Below, piece after piece: positions 1-10,358 of a DNA stretch of 64,000 nucleotides. The DNA is taken from NCBI GenBank assembly GCA_902806595.1, contig CADCXC010000004.1, positions 1,736,001 through 1,800,000 on the forward strand, given 5' to 3'. Each line of letters starts with the position of its first letter. Position 1 is the first letter of the stretch. The position numbers and the translations under genes were made by a program. The DNA is from Pyrenopolyporus hunteri (taxonomy: Eukaryota > Ascomycota > Sordariomycetes > Xylariales > Hypoxylaceae). Under the pieces are notes generated by a model. That model did not search any database. It saw nothing but the letters and a program-made list of their open reading frames with translations, and was not told the origin of the DNA.

Positions 1-1844
1 ACTACTTCGCAGATATTAGACGCCCCTACGCAGGTAGGTACCTACCAGTCTTTCTCTAACCTAGGGCCCTCGGTTAGGTACCTAAGCACGAATATTGCGC
101 GAGCGCTGTGGATGTTTATATCTACGCGCATTACGCAGCACAGACAGGAATATCTGCCTACATACCTGGTAAGTGGGTAGGCACGCAGGTAGGTATGTAG
201 GTAGGTACTTACATCTTCATGTGTACCTATATGTAGGTACCTAGGTAGGTAGGTATGTATGTGTGTACATCAACAGTCGCATCAATTCATCCAGCCCGTC
301 TGCACGTTGGTCGCGGAAGCATGTCAATGTCTCGAAATTATATTGCATAAATCTATCTATGTAATGTACACAATTTGGCGACCGTACAGGGACTATTTAC
401 AGGGACTAGGCCATCTCTGGAAGTCGGGAGTTGAACAGCGAGGGACATATGGTATATACCCGCTGCGCACGAGGCATCAGCATCGCTGTAGTATCTGTCG
501 CACAGCATTAGGGGAGATGGAGAGATGGGACGATGGTTGAAGAAAGATGGGAAAAAGGGGGAAGGGATCGAATAGTCAACTGAGCGGAATGTTTGTATGT
601 ATATACCTCTTTAAAGCAGATCGGCTACTCTTTGTCATTCCGTCTCTATAGTCTCCTTCCCTTGTGCACTTTTTTATCCTCATTTCTTTTTCTTCTCTGT
701 CCCGCTGCCTTCCTCGTGGTGTCGTCTAACAATAGGATCTCGTCCCGCTACGTACCTGCGTAGCTAGTGTACCTAGGTACCTAACATATGTACAATGGCT
801 ACCGAATAGAAGCGCCTTAAACATGGATTCAGAGACTCAGAAAGTACATGTAGGCCCTGATCCCGTTTCCTAAAGAAGAGAGTCAAATATTGGTCTCCAC
901 ACAGGCTAATCCCAATCTGCGCTAGCTTCACGTAATTAGCCATCTTGCTCCACCCCCTTCCCATGCCCCCCTTGTCTGTCTCCCCTGATCAATGAACGGA
1001 CTGTTCAATAAGGCACACCCCTGGGTTTTAGTGCCTTGGCACCCTGAGCCACGACTCCTCCCAGACTTTCCCTCTCACGTTTCCTCTTGCTGTTTCTCAT
1101 TTACCCCCTTCGACCTGCTCGCCTTTCGCCCTCCACCTTACCCTCCTCCGTCTTTCGCTCTCTTTTCCCTTTCGCCGACCTCGTAAGGTGCACCTTTCGA
1201 CGACAATAATCCCCCCTCGGCGCTGGCCCTCCATTGACCTTGGAGCCTTGACCGCAACCCCGACGGCTGCTTTGTAGTCGATCAGCCAACCGTCAAGGCC
1301 AATGCATCGCTGAGAAGGAAACCCGCCTGTGCGATACGTCGTGAACGCCATACAACGCGCTTGATATTATTATTTTAGATCCAAGTTGACGATTTATTCG
1401 TCGCGCCGCTCTTTTGAAATCATACACTACTATACTACCAAATTACATTGCTTGTAAACAAGGTGAGTGGTAAAAGCATATGGTGCTCAGAGCCCTCCCG
1501 TCGAGAGAACGGGACGATAGAGCGGAATTCCCTGACCCACGGCTGCCACAACTTGTGGGATCTACATTGGATCGGTCGTGCACTCTTGAACCGCAGCAGA
1601 CAAAACAGAAGATACTGACCTAATTTCGTCCTAGCATCCACTCGTTGACATTTTGTCAAGTACATTCGTTCTAAATTGCCCTGACATAGTAGGTTGTTGG
1701 GCCAATACGGTTCGCATCCAGCGGAACTGACTTCTGTTATAGTTACGATTCCGCGCGCAGCTGTCAATCTTCGATCTTTCTCGCTGCTACTATCAGTTCA
1801 CAGTCGTCTACCGGTCACATATATTTAGAGCTAATTAAATCATC
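1..1844. other. Intergenic leader region upstream of the MSB2-like gene
   Basis: I see no supported gene here. The first 260 bases and positions 768-784 hold AGGTAGGTACCT-type repeats. From about 640 to 1840 the sequence is pyrimidine-rich in patches, as expected for the promoter and 5' leader of the downstream gene. Short open frames on both strands lack recognisable protein features. Confidence 0.6.
175..260. repeat. GTAG/TAGG repeat with TAGGTACCTA palindrome
   Basis: This is an imperfect tetranucleotide array of GTAG and GTAT units that includes a GTAGGTACCTAGGTAGG palindrome. The same family recurs in almost every long spacer of the window. Confidence 0.85.
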
Positions 1845-4292
1845 ATGCATACCGGTCCGTTGTTTGTGGCGGCCATAGTGGCCGCTGCTTCACTAGCTAG
1901 CGCCGAGCCTGAGAATAGACCGAAGATTTACTTCCCGAGACACGTCAAGAGGCAATATACCAATCACACAATTACGAGCTCGGCATCACAGAGTACCCAA
2001 AGCGATTCGTCTGATTCGACGACGCATTCGACGACGAAGAAGGACACAATATCTGACCTGTTGTCAGACCTTCTCGGAGGATCTCTAGATACGAGCGATT
2101 CCACGACGACATCGTCGTCTAGTTCGTCTACTACTCGTATCCCCACCGTCACCGCTCCAATTCCGACGAGTGAATCGAAGTCGCCTTCCAAGTCCAATTC
2201 CAAGTCTGAATCTAAGTCGGAATCCAAGTCTCAATCGCAATCTGTATCGAGAGGGTCGACCTCGACATCGGCGTCGACGGATGGAAGTGTTGGTTCTACG
2301 GGAGGAGTTCCTCCGTTAATCGTCTTACCGACGCTTAGCCTGGATCTCCCGACGCTATTGCCGCCGGAGACCACGTCCATCTCAGCTAACAAGACCGCGT
2401 CGCCGACGGGGACTGCAACGGGAACCAGTTCGGCTGGAACTACCGCTCCCGATTTCAGCTCTGAATCTACAACTACTGAGTCTGCTCCTCTGCCTACCAC
2501 TGAATCCACGATCGAATCCAACACGACGACACCCTTGTCATCATCGCCTATTCTCATAGCTCCCACTGGTATCGTAACTCCGACATCCACAAGCTCCAGC
2601 GGTGGACTTATCGGTGGTGTGACGAGTGTTCTGGGTGGAGTCACGAGTGCTGTCGGAGACGTTACGAGCGCCGTCCTCCCGGCACCGACGGGGAACGCGA
2701 CGGAGTCCGGGACGAGCGCTTCCACCGGAGGAACCACCGATACAGACGGTGGGATATTGCCTACGATAACTCTTCTCCCGACGACTACATTCCCCGGTAC
2801 TGCCCCTACAGCCTCAACAGCCTCTACTGAGTCTTCTGGATCTACTGCGTCCTCTTCGAGTACGGAAACGCCCCCGCTCTTGACTATCCCGCCAATCTTG
2901 GGTACGGGCTCTTCGACTACGTTATTGCCAACATCCATTATTTCCACCCCAATTGGTAACACGACGGAGCCGACTACGTCGCCTACGGAGACTAGCATCG
3001 GTACCGAACCGACCGTTACAACGCCAGTTCCGAACAACAGTACCTTGACGACTGATACCACTAGCATACCGACGGTCACTTCACCTACTGTGTCGCTTAA
3101 TACTACGAGCTCGACCACAGACTTAACAACGGAGCTCCCTCCTACGCAGACCTCCAGTATCCAGGTTCCCCAGAACACAACAGTCCCCCCAACAAGTACC
3201 GTTTCCTCGACGACAATTGAGACTTCGAGTTCAAGCACCGAGTCCCTCACGACAATCTCGACTAGCTTCTCCGCTACATCTACCGCTACACCTACATCGA
3301 AGCCTACGAGCGTTCAAATTACCGGAACGATCACTAACTCGGAGTTCTGGCTCCCGACCACGATCATCGTTCAGCCGTCTACTAGCTCCTTCAGCACAGG
3401 TGCAAAACCTACTGCAACAGGGATTCCAACCTCCTTGCCGAAGGCTATTACCCCGGGAACCGACATGGAAGTGCCTGAGGATACGACACTCATCCAGATT
3501 TCCTTCCTGTTTGGTGAGAATTACCAACACCTTGTGGATGAGCCCTTAGCCGCTTCCCAGATGTTCGAACTACTCCCCCAGGGTCTTGCGCATGGTGGTG
3601 GCTATTCAAATGACAGGGTTAAGATGTATAGTATCAGGCCTTATAATACTATTGCCCGCTATGGCTACATCACCTCTCAGGCTCTGGTCTACTATCCCAC
3701 TGAAGGTGTTGCCCAGCTTGCCGTCGACATCACTTACCCCACAACTCCCTTGTACAACCACCCGAACCCGCTGGTTTATAACCTAACAAGCCAGATCAAT
3801 CCTGCAATTGGTATTATGCCCGGTGATGTGTTGGCTGGTGTACCCGGTGCCCCTGGAAGCGACGGAGATGACCCGACCGACGGCGATGCTCCCAACAACA
3901 ACGATCCGTTCGATACCCAGGGGCCCGGTGAGCAGACGACCAGTGCGCAACAGGGAATGACCGCGGGTATCGCTGTAGGTGCTGCTAGCGTTGCAGGTGC
4001 TTATGGAGCCGCCATGTTTATCATCGCCCGCCGGTACAAGCGAAAGAAGCAAAGGCACCAGAGAAGCAGCTCGGTAACTTCGCCCTCGGAAATGCGACAG
4101 ACCGGAAGTCCGGCTCTGATGGGCGGTGCGTTGCTAAGCCGGGACTTTATTCCGAACAATAACGGCTACGGTGGAGTTGGAGGGAATACCCGCGATAGCC
4201 AAGGCAGCGGAAGGAGTGGAATGAACAGCTCAGCACGCACTGCGAACATTTCGGCTCCAGTTGCGGCCGAGAACTCTCTTGGCTGGAACTGA
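1845..4292 (+). CDS. msb2: MSB2-type signalling mucin
   Basis: This is a single-exon gene for an 815-residue type I membrane protein. An N-terminal signal peptide (about residues 1-20) precedes some 500 residues of Ser/Thr-rich, mucin-like sequence, including a Ser-Lys repeat near residues 105-135. A conserved extracellular domain follows at about 541-690 (motif LIQISFLFG), then an Asp/Pro-rich stretch and a transmembrane helix at about 704-728. A basic stop-transfer motif and an 87-residue Ser/Asn-rich cytoplasmic tail complete the protein. This architecture matches fungal Msb2, the mucin sensor that signals through Cdc42/Ste20 to the filamentation and invasive-growth MAP kinase; in pathogens it senses surfaces. 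The membrane-proximal domain separates it from generic mucins. The start is the first ATG and leads straight into the signal peptide. Orthology is inferred from architecture and motif memory, not from an alignment. Confidence 0.85.
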   Translation: MHTGPLFVAAIVAAASLASAEPENRPKIYFPRHVKRQYTNHTITSSASQSTQSDSSDSTTHSTTKKDTISDLLSDLLGGSLDTSDSTTTSSSSSSTTRIPTVTAPIPTSESKSPSKSNSKSESKSESKSQSQSVSRGSTSTSASTDGSVGSTGGVPPLIVLPTLSLDLPTLLPPETTSISANKTASPTGTATGTSSAGTTAPDFSSESTTTESAPLPTTESTIESNTTTPLSSSPILIAPTGIVTPTSTSSSGGLIGGVTSVLGGVTSAVGDVTSAVLPAPTGNATESGTSASTGGTTDTDGGILPTITLLPTTTFPGTAPTASTASTESSGSTASSSSTETPPLLTIPPILGTGSSTTLLPTSIISTPIGNTTEPTTSPTETSIGTEPTVTTPVPNNSTLTTDTTSIPTVTSPTVSLNTTSSTTDLTTELPPTQTSSIQVPQNTTVPPTSTVSSTTIETSSSSTESLTTISTSFSATSTATPTSKPTSVQITGTITNSEFWLPTTIIVQPSTSSFSTGAKPTATGIPTSLPKAITPGTDMEVPEDTTLIQISFLFGENYQHLVDEPLAASQMFELLPQGLAHGGGYSNDRVKMYSIRPYNTIARYGYITSQALVYYPTEGVAQLAVDITYPTTPLYNHPNPLVYNLTSQINPAIGIMPGDVLAGVPGAPGSDGDDPTDGDAPNNNDPFDTQGPGEQTTSAQQGMTAGIAVGAASVAGAYGAAMFIIARRYKRKKQRHQRSSSVTSPSEMRQTGSPALMGGALLSRDFIPNNNGYGGVGGNTRDSQGSGRSGMNSSARTANISAPVAAENSLGWN

Positions 4293-4667
4293 GCGAACGC
4301 ACACGACCTGCACGTCACATCCGTTTCATTTTTTTATAGTTCGATACCCATCCAGGAGGCGTTGCCAAGCCATTATGGTCGGCCTACCTAAGGAGTTACG
4401 ATCCTTGTGAGCATTCGCTCGGGTCTTGTTGTGATTTATATTCTGAGATGGGTGGTTTTATTTCAGATATTTGAGTTCACCGCCAAAATCTAGTTACGAA
4501 ACCCTGGCATCTTCGAGGATCTCAGCCCATCTTTTGTTGGCGTAGATTTGATGACCAGGTACTTTAATCTAATGCGTTTGTTTACACTTCAGAGGGGAGC
4601 GGAAGAGGAGGCGAGATACGTCGTGCTGGTTTGGAGTAGAGGCTGAAAGGAGGAAACGGATGCTGAA

Positions 4668-4829
4668 GATGGACTCTAGAGGGCCCGCGGCAATGACTAT
4701 CCCGTGGGATTGTATATTTATGAGTATCACGCCTGTTCCGAATAGACACGTCCAATTGGAATCCGGTGGTGAGGGAATACCGCTGAAAAAGGAAGTCAAG
4801 ACAAACTCGACACGGCCCTCTAGAGCCAT
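4668..4829. repeat. Spaced inverted repeat with CTCTAGAGGGCC arms
   Basis: CTCTAGAGGGCC at 4674-4685 is the exact reverse complement of 4814-4825. Allowing one inserted base, the match extends outward by GATGG. The arms are 128 bases apart. It could be the ends of a small degenerate inverted-repeat element, or chance. No target-site duplication was identified. Confidence 0.4.
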
Positions 4830-5027
4830 CGTGTGTAATGGTTGATATATCCCACGAATAGACGAAAGGAAAAATATTAAAACTTCTATTGGATGGTTCT
4901 ATAGGTACAATCGTATTAACACAATTTCTTATGTTATATATACCTCACCCAACTACTGACCAACCTGCCAATTATCACCTGAGTGCAAGCCGTTATGCGT
5001 ATTTCTAGGTGCCTACTGTATTTAATA

Positions 5028-5050
5028 TACCTAGGTACCTAGGTAGGTAT
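5028..5050. repeat. CCTAGGTACCTAGGTAGG palindromic repeat
   Basis: Short palindrome of the same TAGGTACCTA family found throughout the spacers. Confidence 0.8.
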
Positions 5051-5471
5051 ATACGATGCTACCAACCCGTAGGTTCGTGCTGGAGGCAGTCTAAAACAAC
5101 CTAAGGCGACCTACGCGTACCGGTAGATCTTCGGGTTGGCTATCGGACTAAGGTGCCTAGGTAGGTGGAAGTTGCCTTAGGTGACCTAAGTACCTTGGTA
5201 GTTGGGGGTAACATCTGACGGGTTGCTCCTTCAAGGATAGATTACCAGCAGTGACTCGCCAGCAATCAGTTAGTGACTTGATTTATTTTTTTTTTCCTTT
5301 CCTCCTCAACCTCTCAACCTTATATATTCATCATACAGTAACGCCAACCTCACGCTGCGCCTGTTCTTCGTTTTCCTCGCGACCTTACATAGCAGGACCG
5401 CCTATTGACTGTGCCATCGTCTATCGCACAGTCAAAATTAACTTCTCCCCTTGTTTCTCTTACACTACTTT

Positions 5472-8400
5472 ATGCAACAAGAGCTTTCCGAGGTCTCAAA
5501 TCAGATACAATCGAACAACGCCTCTCAGCCTCTCAATACCCTCCATCAACATGGCCTCCAGCACCATGGTTCGAGTGGCGAAATCTATCGCGATCCGCTG
5601 CGAGAGTCGGCTAGCGGTGTCTCCCCGCGATCAGCGCGATGGAACACCAGCACCGGCATTGATGGAGAAGGCGTCGATGCGGATTTCCTTGAGGGGCGAC
5701 TGCGCCGATTGAACCACACCCTCGAGGAGCCAAGCGCGACGCGGCCCAAGGCCCTAGGCCAACGTATATCCGAATATGAGAATGCACTAACTCCAGCGGC
5801 ACCAAGACAGGCTCTCGGTTTTAGAGTTGTTAAACGCGCAGATACCCAGTCTGACGGTGTCCAACTTTCGGATTTTCCCAATGGTATACTTTCCCGTTGC
5901 CCGTCATCACGAGGTTCTAATCTAATTATATCGTAGAGATCTTGACACATATCCTATCTCACCTACATCCCGACTCGCATGCGTCTGTAGCCCTCGTATC
6001 GAAGCGCTTCTACTCTTTAGTCACCACTCCGCATGCATGGCGCATGGCTTTCCAGCGGTTCTTCCCCGGACAGGACACGTTAGCGACGGGCACAAAGCGT
6101 CAGGATGTAGTCTGGGATCGAGATGATTCCGACGTTGTGCGCTCAGAAGTACGCCATTTTACGCGGCTCACACCACATGCTTCCTGGCGGAGCGAATATC
6201 TTTTGAGGACTCGACTTCTGCGTAGTCTTGTTAGAGGCAAACCAGGTTCAAGCTCCGGCGGTATTGGCTCTTCCTCGAGGAACAGTCAGTCCAGCAAGAA
6301 GGCAAGCGCGGTCTTGACTTACAATACAAAACTTCCATCGGTAGTAACCCATATACATGCTACCTTTAAGCCTAACGGAAAGAAGCCTCCTAGAGTAGTG
6401 CATGGTGCCTCAGACATAGGTGTCGCTTCTGCTAGCGACCCTACGATAGGCAAAGTTGAGAAATGGGGCTTGGATGACATGGGTGTCGCTCAACTGAACG
6501 AAGTCGTACCACAGATTCTACCTTATGGGGTTGGTGAGGGTCCCGCCGTTGTCCCCAACGTCATGGATGTTAGTCAACCATATGGGCTTCTTGGCGGGGA
6601 GGGGTTCCCTGGCGGACGCGCCTTCTATCGCGCAACCGGCGAATATCGGGGCAAGTACCTAGGCCGGGAAACGGGGTTCATCGAAAATTACCCTGATATT
6701 CCGAAGATCCCGGACCTTAACGAAAGCATCACCGCGGTTTGGATAGCCAAGTCCTCGTCTCTCCTCTCCATGACCCAGTCGTTGGTTGGGATCATGACCG
6801 GTTCCTCCCTCGGTGTCGTGACTGCCTATGCGCTTGGTCATGATCCCGGCGGCCCGCGATACGCTACCGGCGAGATGAGTGCCCGCTGGGTCCTTAGTCC
6901 AGGCGTGCCTATTATAGCACTCAAGGTCGACGACAATTATAGTCAGAAGCGGAAAGCTCTTGGCCGAGTGTGGGCAGTTGCGTTGAACGCATTGGGCGAA
7001 ATATACTACTTGACACAGCCCCCGATTGCGCCTGTTAGTAAGACAAAAGCCGACGATAGTGTCAGGCTCGCGTGGATTACAGGCCGCTCGACATACTGGC
7101 ACCTGGTGGAAGCCAGCAGACGACAGGCACGCCTGGATGAGTCAGGCAAAAATGCAGTCCGCGGTGCCTATTCTCCGAGGTCGCCCTCAAATAACCTAGG
7201 GTTGACAAAAGAGCAAATGGCAGCGGAAGCCCGTGAGATTGAAAAGTTTCTCCGCTATAAACCGGCTCATTGTCGCAAGGTATGTTACGGATGGGACATG
7301 CGCCGGAGGCTTGAGATAGATTTTGCGAATGATGATGAGCACGGAACTGGTGAGAGTGTATTCATCGTCGATTGTGGATTGGAAGAAGGCCAGACTCCAG
7401 CTATCAAACGTTATAATCGAAGTACCACGAGTCGATCTCAACCCGATACCGAGACAGCTCTCAATCTAGGATACCCTACGGAGGCCGTCCCAGCTCGCTC
7501 TATATTCGGTGGTAGCGACATCAGATCGTCGTCTCCAAGCTCGTCCGGCTCCCCATTGCCTAAGCAAATATTATCAACTTCAGGCAAGCTGCCTCCGTCA
7601 AACGGAACTAGTGAAGCAAAGTCAGATCTAGACGATTGGTTTGAGACGTGCTTTTACTCTAAAGACCTAGGGAACTCGCAGATCACCGCAAGCGCCGTGG
7701 ATACCACTCAGCTTGCCCTTATCACATCTTTTGAAGACCCTTTAAAAGATGCAGCAAGTTCCACTTCCAGTGGCCCGGCAACACCAACAAGACAACCTCC
7801 ATCAGACATTCCTGGTAGACGAGCGAGATTACTCGGGGTGGGCACCAACAAAGGGAAGATCCTGTTATGGAATATGCGGGAAACTCATACAGGAGATGGT
7901 ATATACCCTATTCGAGTTATTCAAACCGAATCTCCCGAAGTATCGTGCTTAGCTCTGTCGGCTCTTTACCTAGTACATGGTGGCACCGACGGGCTTGTTC
8001 AAGCTTGGGATCCCCTGGCGTCTACATTAGAGCCACTTCGGACTATCAATTCTCGATCCCCGGGTCGAATGCCTCGCCAATTAGTGAGTGCTAATCCTGC
8101 GCTACGCACGTCGAACCTCTCAGCGGCCAGAGCTATCTACCTAGATCCCGACCCTACTGTCCTCCATGGAATTGTTGCATTTGGTACTTTTGTGCGGTAC
8201 TGGGCGTATAGTTCTTCCATCCATACGACGGGGCGCAAACGCCGGCACCGCCATTCCGATATTCATGGTCGGGTCACTGGTCGTCGGCGTCACGGCGGCG
8301 GCGTCGAGGGCTACATCGCTGCGGAAGCCGAGGAACTCCGGAGCGAACAGCAGCAAACCGCACGAGAACAAGCTCGCCTGCGTTCCCGCTTCGGTGTGGG

Positions 8401-9010
8401 ACTCGGGGACCTAACAGAAGAGGAGGCCATACGCTATGCCGAAATGATATCTCAGGAGTCTTTCCTCCTTAATGAACAGCGTCGAGCAAGTGCTAGTGAC
8501 ACGGGCTCCGCTGCGGACTTCGATACGACTTCTGGTTCTAGTAGCACCATTACTCCCGACCCAAGTGTGGCAGGACCGAGTGCTTTGGCCGCCAACGCGA
8601 GCGCCGCTCATAACAATACGACAGACGAAAGCGACTACGAGCGCCAAATCCAAGCCGCGATTCGTTTATCTCTTCTGGAGGGGGTGAACGAGACGGAGGG
8701 ATCACCGAGCGCGGACAACTTCGGCGAATACAACGCGTCGATTATAACCAACGAAACGAGAAACAAGAGGTCATTATTTAGCTCGCCATCGTCAAGCCAT
8801 ACCCCTATAATTAAGCAAGCCGGATCGCCGGGCTTTGCAACAACGTGCTCCAACCCCGTCACCGATGACGATCTTGAGTTCGCTCTACAGCTCAGCCTTG
8901 CGGAGGAGGAGAGTAGGAAATCAAGTATGGTTCAGCTAGAACAAGTAGATGACGAGTTCCCCACGCTTGGGGAAACTGGTCTCGGAAAGGGAAAAGGAAG
9001 GGCGATCTGA
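5472..9010 (+). CDS. ufo1: F-box/WD40 protein with C-terminal UIMs, Ufo1-like
   Basis: There are two exons, 5472-5883 and 5937-9010, giving 1161 residues. The 53-base intron interrupts the F-box and splicing restores the motif LSDFPNEILTHIL (about residues 132-144). A central region of about 600 residues looks like divergent WD repeats (for example LLGVGTNKGKILLWN). The C-terminus carries three ubiquitin-interacting-motif-like helices at about 963 (EEEAIRYAEMISQES), 1036 (ERQIQAAIRLSLLEG) and 1115 (DLEFALQLSLAEEE). F-box plus WD repeats plus C-terminal UIMs is the layout of yeast Ufo1, the SCF substrate receptor whose UIMs promote its own turnover. It probably docks substrates to Skp1-Cul1 ubiquitin ligase. 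The start is the first in-frame ATG. The N-terminal 130 residues look disordered. Orthology to Ufo1 is inferred from architecture. Confidence 0.8.
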
Positions 9011-10358
9011 GGTGAAGCCATGCGGAAGTTTCGAGGGTAATCTTGAGTTTTTTTTTTGCCGTTGATAATTCTTCCTTCACGGCTGTGTCTCTACGTTTCT
9101 ATTCTTGCCCATTGTTCGTGGGCTTAATTAGTTGATTCGACGTTGCCTTACACTTCTAGTTAAGGGGTTTCGCTTCATTTCCTTTATATTATTATGGTTT
9201 AATACCAACTTATATTCAAATGCAGTATATATCCGTATTCCTATAAAATCCAATGGTATTATTATACGTTAGGTTCTCGTGCATACGTCTCCATAGGTTC
9301 AGATCGATCTATACCTAAACGTTATATTCCCACCTTTTTCTCAGTGTAGTCACTGCGATCCCTGGCCATATCAGGGGGCGAGACTAATAGCGTATCAAAG
9401 GTAGGCTGAGGTTTTAGGCTACTATTTACAAGAACACTTTTACGTCTAAATTGTTTCTAAATGTTAAATACCCCTAGGCACGATCTCAAAAGTTGATCCT
9501 TAAATTTTAGAAGTGTTACTGTTCCAGTTGTGATCTGAAATTTCAAACGTTATTAATCCCCGGAACAATCCGCGGTTTTGGAATGATCTATATTCAAGAC
9601 GATTTGGAGTTTGGAACCTTTCTTCGTATTAGAACCGATTTGATTGAATTGAATGCATCCTATAGGTGGCGGGATACCATATCGTATGGAAATGTTGAGT
9701 TCGGGTAGCTCAGTCATCTCAGAACACAGAATTACCAGACGACAGGAGAGAAAAAGTGCTAAGCTAGACGGCAATTTTCAAGAGAGCGGTCTCTATTTTC
9801 CTATTTTTTTTTTCATGTAGCTTCAAGGTACGCAGGGCACCGCGTAGCCAGCTATTTACACTAGACGACACACAATAGACAAACGCAACAATCGCAACAC
9901 GTCTCCTCATAACCCTAGCACTACATATGGTACCGTAGCCCCTCCCCGCTTCCATCCGCCGTAGGTTCATAGGCACTCAATGACTCCATCCGCCCTATCC
10001 TCTGCATGTGCGCAATTATAGCTACAATCCGTCGCAACATCGCCTCTTCGTTCTCGTCGACGTCATCGCGCACACGGAATGAAAGATACCCACCTCCGAT
10101 TCGAACGCCGTTCCGATGCACGGGGAGATCTGCGCGCTCGTGTTCCCGCTCGCCCAGGAAAAGTGCGCATCTCGCAAATATGTAACCAAAAGTCCTCCAA
10201 CTCCATTAGTGCGCTATATCCAAATATGTGAATAGGTAGGTCCCGAAACCGAAGAAAATATAATGCGTCAAGCAATGTGGGTATATATGATTAGATCGTC
10301 GTGAAAATAGCGAAAACGCTTAAGAATAGTACAGGGGTATTCGGTTAAATAATATATG
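9011..10358. other. Convergent intergenic region
   Basis: AT-rich spacer between the 3' ends of the F-box gene and the aspartic-protease-like gene. It presumably holds both polyadenylation regions. No gene or RNA was recognised. Confidence 0.6.

Larger units (their letters stand above)
4293..5471. other. Intergenic spacer between the msb2 and F-box genes
   Basis: No gene is supported. The spacer holds a spaced inverted repeat (4668-4829), an AT-rich stretch around 4860-5000, and AGGTAGGTACCT repeats at 5028-5050 and near 5155. A T-rich and C-rich leader at 5280-5470 is typical of a fungal core promoter and 5' UTR. Confidence 0.6.

Noticed and set aside
2231..3250. Long open frame (339 codons) on the minus strand within msb2
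   Set aside because: It mirrors the Ser/Thr-rich codons of the plus-strand gene and has Val/Ser low-complexity content; no independent protein features.
9700..9730. GGGTAGCTCAGTC string resembling a tRNA A box
   Set aside because: No matching B box or cloverleaf within the following 70 bases.
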